Below, one piece after another: positions 59,702 through 64,000 of a DNA stretch of 64,000 nt. The first letter of the stretch is position 1; each line of letters opens with the position of its first letter. A program made the translations under genes and the position numbers. Source of the DNA: Picosynechococcus sp. PCC 7002 (GTDB taxonomy: Bacteria > Cyanobacteriota > Cyanobacteriia > Cyanobacteriales > MRBY01); assembly GCF_963860125.1 (NCBI RefSeq), contig NZ_CAWLFA010000001.1, positions 2,294,001-2,358,000 of the forward strand, in the 5' to 3' direction. The notes beneath the pieces were generated by a model. That model was not told where the DNA came from. It saw only the letters and a list, made by a program, of their open reading frames with translations, and did not search any database.

Positions 59702-61243
59702 CTAGACGCGACAAAATTTGCGGTCATTATCAAATTGTGGTTCCTGCCAAGAGTAAGCAAAATGACTCACCTGGGTAATGTCCGGGAAGCTAGCTTTGAT
59801 GGCGGCCATTTGATCCTTGAGGGAAGGGCGATTATCCTGGGCACGGTTCCAATCTCCCGCCAAGGCCGGAATAATCTTTGTCCCCGCTGGGGCAAACTGA
59901 CGCACCCGGTTAATTTCGTCAACGATGCAACTGCTGTTGCCACAGACGGCATAGGCCATGGGGTGCCATTCCATCGAACCAGGAAATTTATCCCAAGGTT
60001 GAAGGCGAGAATCAAAACCCCGTTGGCCCACGGGTTGATTACCCCCCGGGAAAAATACGGCCCCCGCAGGAATATTACGACTTTGGGCCTGGGCGGCGGC
60101 GCTATTCACAAAATCCACGACCCCTTGGGCCGCATGGCTAACCGTGAGATACCAAAGTTCCGCGACAAGGCGTTGATGGAGAGCATTGACGTCTAGATCG
60201 GCTTCATCCCCCAGGATTTTTCGACCCTGCCACCGGGGCGTGCCTTCTTCGGGATATTGGGCTAAAACTGCCGCCACATCCCCGACGGTAATGTTGCCTT
60301 GGCGGAGATATTTTTCGATGAGGGTTAGACCCTGGCGATTTTCGGCGCGGTCGTAGAGGGCTTGGGCTGAGGCGGGGCTATAGATCCACAGATCCGCCAC
60401 GGAAGCCGCCACGGAGCGGGCACCGGTACCACGGGGGTAGCGGATGTAATCAAATAAAATGCCATCGGGTTGCCGCTGGAGCATCTGATTGACAAGATTT
60501 TTATAGTCGGCCTGGGCGATCGCATTGTAGGGATCTGCGAAGGCTTGGGCACCATCTTGGACAAAGTCGAGGCTGGTTTCACCGTAACCATTCCGGGCCA
60601 TGACACTTTGGCGATCGCCCCGATTTCCATAGACATAGCCGTAGTTCATCCCAAATAGCCAAGCATAGACCTCTAGACCACGCGCCCGACCTTTCTCGAT
60701 GATTTCAGCCATCACATCGCGATTTTCGAGGCCGGGGGTTTGGATGCGGGACGGCCAGGGGGTATTGTTTTGGTTTTTGGGTAACAGGGCCTGACTATCG
60801 GCAAAGACTTCGAGATAAAGCTGGTCATAACCTTTATTGACAATGTCATCGAGAATCCGCTCAATCATCCCGGCTTTTGTGTCGCAAGGATAGACGCGGA
60901 GCCACATGGCCTGGTGCCGTGGCCAGTAGGTTTGTCGGCAACGCTGCAGTTGATCTTTGTGTTGTTGTAGGAGCGCTTGGTACTCGGCTTGGGCGCTACG
61001 ATCACCTTGGATAGCGGCGGCACGCCGTTGATCTTTAGCGGCGATCGCCCCAGCATTGAGGCGACAATATTCGTCTAGTTGATTATTGACTTGGGCCTGG
61101 GCGGTGAGGGGATCGATACCGAGGGAAAGGCCACCCAAACCAAGGGCGAGACAAAAGGCCTGGAGACGGTGACGCCAAGGTTGCTGCCGGGCCTGGGTAA
61201 TTTTTCTGGGGCAAGTTCCCATTGATGGTGGCCGCTGATCCAT
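59702..61243 (-). CDS. Exported GH10-like glycoside hydrolase family protein
   Basis: This is a 513-aa protein. A basic start and hydrophobic stretch (LQAFCLALGLGGLSLGIDP, about residues 28-46) with AQAQ suggest export. From about residue 105 the TIM-barrel core of the GHL10-like family appears: IVNKGYDQLYLEVFADSQAL, IIEKGRARGLEVYAWLFGMN, QPDGILFDYIRYPRG (a catalytic-type Asp) and a late WHPMAYAVCG. It probably acts on cell-wall or extracellular glycans; the substrate is unproven. The start is ATG. Confidence 0.83.
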   Translation of the reverse strand: MDQRPPSMGTCPRKITQARQQPWRHRLQAFCLALGLGGLSLGIDPLTAQAQVNNQLDEYCRLNAGAIAAKDQRRAAAIQGDRSAQAEYQALLQQHKDQLQRCRQTYWPRHQAMWLRVYPCDTKAGMIERILDDIVNKGYDQLYLEVFADSQALLPKNQNNTPWPSRIQTPGLENRDVMAEIIEKGRARGLEVYAWLFGMNYGYVYGNRGDRQSVMARNGYGETSLDFVQDGAQAFADPYNAIAQADYKNLVNQMLQRQPDGILFDYIRYPRGTGARSVAASVADLWIYSPASAQALYDRAENRQGLTLIEKYLRQGNITVGDVAAVLAQYPEEGTPRWQGRKILGDEADLDVNALHQRLVAELWYLTVSHAAQGVVDFVNSAAAQAQSRNIPAGAVFFPGGNQPVGQRGFDSRLQPWDKFPGSMEWHPMAYAVCGNSSCIVDEINRVRQFAPAGTKIIPALAGDWNRAQDNRPSLKDQMAAIKASFPDITQVSHFAYSWQEPQFDNDRKFCRV

Positions 61244-61402
61244 AAAATACTCACACTTGAAATAATGACAAAATAACTAGAAATCGGAATCGTGGCGATC
61301 GCCTTTTGCCGTCTTTAAGGATAGCCAAAATTTCCAGGGACTACACGACCCCGTTGCAAAGCCAAGAATTCAAACGCGCCACAATTGTTCCCCAAGGTCA
61401 GG

Positions 61403-62194
61403 CTAGGGGCGCTGGGGGGATGGGATTTCGATGGTGTCCGGCAGTTCAAACCCGGAGAGGTCTAGGTTTCCGGGTAAAGATTCCTGGACATATTGAAAGG
61501 AACCGGGCAAAATTTCTTCAAAGAAAAACAAGGATAATTCTTCGGTGAGGGCCGCCCCAAGACTTTCGCCTAATTTGTCGCCCAGGTTGAGGTTCGTCAC
61601 TCCTGTAAGGCTAACATCCGGTACGGTAATCTGCCGGGCGATCGCCTGCTCCTGCCAGGGTACCGTGAGGTTTAAATTTACCTGGATATTTTGCACCGCT
61701 AGTTGATCCACCGTAAATGTCGTGGTGGGTTGACCATCGGCCGTGGTGGAAGCTTGGATCTGTGGCTCTAGTTGTTTGATCAATTGGGCGATGTTGACAT
61801 TGGGTAGGGCACCCACAAGGCGCGGATCCGGCAAGTCATTTAGATCGCCTTCGATGTTGACCGTGACCCCTTCGAGGTTGGCGATCGCCACCTGGAGGGG
61901 TTTGCCCTGCAGTTGGGGTTCTTGCAGTTCGATGTGACGAATTACCAATAGATTTTCCCCAGAAAAGCCCGGCACGTTCGCAAAGGCCAAATCATGAAAC
62001 ATCACCCGACGTTGGAGGAGTTGCACCTCGGTCTGACCCACTGCCGCCTCAATGCCCGTGCTCTCGGTGAGTTCGCTTTCGAGTTCCGTTTCCAGGCGCT
62101 GGCCTAACCAGTTTTCCGTTGCTAGCAAAGCTCCACCCCCCACTACACCGAGGGCCAAAATTGAACTCGCAATGATCAGGATGGGTTTTTTCAT
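61403..62194 (-). CDS. AsmA-like membrane-anchored protein
   Basis: This 263-aa protein has one N-terminal membrane helix (ILIIASSILALGVVGGGALL). A beta-rich domain follows with GIEAAVGQTEVQLLQRRVMF, IRHIELQEPQL and GVTVNIEGDLNDLP, typical of AsmA-like or bridge-type lipid-transfer modules. The ATG at 62194 has GGAG seven bases upstream, so it is preferred to the TTG before it. The mature domain would face the periplasm. The function is unknown. Confidence 0.75.
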   Translation of the reverse strand: MKKPILIIASSILALGVVGGGALLATENWLGQRLETELESELTESTGIEAAVGQTEVQLLQRRVMFHDLAFANVPGFSGENLLVIRHIELQEPQLQGKPLQVAIANLEGVTVNIEGDLNDLPDPRLVGALPNVNIAQLIKQLEPQIQASTTADGQPTTTFTVDQLAVQNIQVNLNLTVPWQEQAIARQITVPDVSLTGVTNLNLGDKLGESLGAALTEELSLFFFEEILPGSFQYVQESLPGNLDLSGFELPDTIEIPSPQRP

Positions 62195-62252
62195 CAAAAT
62201 GCTCCGTTATGCCAGACAAACCGAGTGGACGATCCTTTGCCCAAGGGTAACA

Positions 62253-64000
62253 TCACCAAGATTCTCCAGATTCGAGGGCAGGCCAGTCTCCGTTCGTGGC
62301 TGCGGTTGGCAACACCTGACAGTCTTGGCTCACTTTACGGCTTTCTTGCTGGGAGTGGGGGTCAAGGGCGATCGCCTCAAACCTCAACGCCAAAGCACCG
62401 GGGGGAATCGAAACCACTTGGCGACAATAGAGCCGTCCTTCGGGGCCTGGGGTAAAGGTCATTAGTTGAAATGGCCCGGCTAAAAGTTCCCGCGTTTGGC
62501 GATCCTGGAGCCACAGTTGTCCATGGAGGCGATCGCCCCCGGCGGGTAAACTCAACTCAACGACGGCTAAATCTGCCACCTGGTAGGCCGTTTTATCAAG
62601 GTGAAGCTGGGGTTCTGGGACTGGTAATGGTGGTGGATTAGTTTGTGTTTCTGGAGCTAAAGGCATTTCCGGCTCAGGGAATTCAGACGCTGTTTCCGGG
62701 GTTGTTTCCGGTACCTCTTCTGGGCTTTGGACTTCAAGTTGCTCATCCCAGAGGCTATCAACAACAATTTCCAAGCGGGGCGATGGTGTCGGTGTTGGGT
62801 TCTCTGCTTCTAGGGTTGCTTCAGGGGGGACTGTTGGCGGTTCCGGTTCAGGCATTAACCAGGTGGAATCTTCCCCATCCACGGCCAGGGCATTTAACCG
62901 GGTAAAAAACCGTGAATTCCAATCCAAATCCTCTGCCGGAGGCGTTTCTGAGGCTTCGGCAGCAGGGGGATTAGAATTTTGTGCAGCAGTATCTGTGTCT
63001 ATTGCTGGTGCCGCTGTCTGGGGGTCATTAGCTTCTGAGACTTCTAGGGCATGATCCGAGGAGCTTACAGGTGCTTCATCGGTCGGTTCAGTTTGGTCTG
63101 ACGGGGGAACATCAGACACAGTCGCCTTGGGGGTAAAGTTGGGCAATTGCAGACCCGTGGTTGACTTTTGGCTTTTGGCTTTGAGCTTGGGGGGCAGAAT
63201 GGTCGGGGTTTGCTGACTTTGAGGCTGGGGACTAGGGGCCACGGCCTCAGGGGTAGGAAGCTTGAGGGGTTTGGGTGTGGGCGTAGTTGGCGCTGGGGAG
63301 TCTGGTTTTGGGGGCGCGGTTGCTTGGAGTTGACTGGCGATCGCCCCATAATCTGCCATGAGGCTAAAGGTTTGCTGGGCGAGTAATGCCCCTGCCCCTA
63401 TGTGTAAAGTAATTTCGCCGACCAAGAGCAGGGTTGTCAAAGACCCATCGATGGTAATGGTTTGGCTAAAGGCACAGGGAAAATCATCAAGGGCGATCGC
63501 CGCCGTTAAGGTGGTTACCACTGTGGCTGTCTGGGGATCCCGGAGGGTAAACGTTAGGGTGCCAGGCTCAGAAATTGGTTGGCGATCGCCAGCGGCGGGA
63601 TTGGGTTGAATTTCTCCCCGGAGTTCCGGTGCATGAGTTGTGTCCCAAGGATAAACGGTCTGCGCCAGAACGATCTGATAGGGGAGTGGGGCCGGAGGAA
63701 TATCCAAAGTGGGCGGCGCAGGTGGTGCAGCGGCAATTTGAGCTTGGGCCACTTGATCCATTTCTGCCCAAATCGGCTCTAATTCTTCCCTGAGCAGCTC
63801 ATCCAATGCCGTGAGGGAATCTTCTAGCAGGGCGGTGGCGTGTTCCTCTTCGTCTGGTTCTGGAGATGCTGGGGGTGTGGATGTTTCTGATGTTTCTAAC
63901 AGAGTGGGAGCCTCATCTACTCCGGCTAATTCTTCTAACGTTTCATGGTTTGCTGCACTTTGGTCAGCGTCGGCCAAAGAATTCATCACGGGTGTTGCTG
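62253..64000 (-). CDS. Proline-rich protein with beta domains (partial)
   Basis: At least 578 residues can be read from an ATG at 63986 or GTG at 63989. The frame stays open to the window edge, so the true start may lie outside. It has an acidic, Pro/Glu-rich N-terminal part and a beta-domain with YQIVLAQTVYPWDTTHAPEL and TLTFTLRDPQTATVVTTL. A long low-complexity linker (about residues 225-455) and a second beta domain with LDKTAYQVADLAVVELSLPA and LWLQDRQTRELLAGPFQL follow. The two beta domains look related. No membrane helix is seen. The function is unknown. Confidence 0.72.
   Translation of the reverse strand, partial: ATPVMNSLADADQSAANHETLEELAGVDEAPTLLETSETSTPPASPEPDEEEHATALLEDSLTALDELLREELEPIWAEMDQVAQAQIAAAPPAPPTLDIPPAPLPYQIVLAQTVYPWDTTHAPELRGEIQPNPAAGDRQPISEPGTLTFTLRDPQTATVVTTLTAAIALDDFPCAFSQTITIDGSLTTLLLVGEITLHIGAGALLAQQTFSLMADYGAIASQLQATAPPKPDSPAPTTPTPKPLKLPTPEAVAPSPQPQSQQTPTILPPKLKAKSQKSTTGLQLPNFTPKATVSDVPPSDQTEPTDEAPVSSSDHALEVSEANDPQTAAPAIDTDTAAQNSNPPAAEASETPPAEDLDWNSRFFTRLNALAVDGEDSTWLMPEPEPPTVPPEATLEAENPTPTPSPRLEIVVDSLWDEQLEVQSPEEVPETTPETASEFPEPEMPLAPETQTNPPPLPVPEPQLHLDKTAYQVADLAVVELSLPAGGDRLHGQLWLQDRQTRELLAGPFQLMTFTPGPEGRLYCRQVVSIPPGALALRFEAIALDPHSQQESRKVSQDCQVLPTAATNGDWPALESGESW

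Noticed and set aside
1..64000. CRISPR arrays, prophage or toxin-antitoxin loci
   Set aside because: No regularly spaced direct repeats, cas genes, phage structural genes or recognisable toxin-antitoxin pairs were seen.

Overview
The window is chromosomal DNA of a unicellular cyanobacterium, most likely a marine Picosynechococcus (Synechococcus sp. PCC 7002-like). The evidence is a complete phycocyanin operon in the order cpcB-cpcA-cpcC-cpcD-cpcE-cpcF, plus hemL, pcyA and chlI for tetrapyrroles. Many small genes belong to families known mainly from cyanobacteria, and the palindrome GCGATCGC (HIP1) recurs through most genes. CpcE (268 aa) and CpcF (205 aa) have the lengths I recall for PCC 7002. 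Strain identity is inferred, not proven.

Layout. 1-3.9 kb: a fibrillin-like protein, a membrane pentapeptide protein, hemL and a small ferredoxin. 4.3-5.9 kb: an Amt ammonium transporter behind an NtcA-type site. 6.2-10.7 kb: the phycocyanin operon with a long leader and hairpins between cistrons. 10.7-12.2 kb: a frameshifted IS200/IS605-type tnpB element whose end meets the cpcF stop codon. 12.2-15.6 kb: metabolic genes (saccharopine-dehydrogenase-like, thioesterase, GGCT-like, HIT, DUF2949). 15.7-20.3 kb: an ABC exporter with two paralogous permeases, then tRNA-Arg(CCG). 20.5-25.3 kb: pcyA, tatA and a GldA/F/G-like ABC operon. 25.4-29.3 kb: gpmI, secG, a zinc protease and a ribbon-helix-helix/coiled-coil protein. 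29.4-32.8 kb: tRNA-Gly(CCC) overlapping an acyl-CoA dehydrogenase-like gene, a ParA ATPase with a 55-aa neighbour, and an ABC-2 permease without its ATPase.

32.8-44.5 kb: a HAD hydrolase, DUF1825, TM2 protein, Rieske oxygenase, DUF2811, pth, a UPF0104-type membrane protein, DUF5340, a Ski2-like helicase, a GNAT enzyme, a repeat protein and uvrB. 44.5-50.2 kb: chlI, DUF429, pentapeptide protein, small proteins, a serine recombinase lacking key catalytic residues, and a bifunctional-nuclease family protein. 50.3-64 kb: riboflavin synthase, a VanX-like dipeptidase, KtrA/KtrB, a glycosyltransferase, a double-ATPase peptide/nickel-type ABC protein, a MASE1 histidine kinase, a GH10-like protein, an AsmA-like protein, and a proline-rich protein that runs off the edge.

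How the genes fit together. HemL (5-aminolevulinate), PcyA (phycocyanobilin) and CpcE/CpcF (bilin attachment to CpcA) supply the chromophores of the phycocyanin rods, while ChlI draws on the same tetrapyrrole pool for chlorophyll. Amt supplies the nitrogen that such abundant proteins demand. Most of the rest is housekeeping.

I found no CRISPR array, prophage or clear defence island. The most unusual features are a helically phased TTCC array with two DnaA-box matches (about 35.62-35.71 kb), the degenerate serine recombinase, the tnpB element at the end of cpcF, the tRNA-Gly/CDS overlap, and the ParA neighbourhood.
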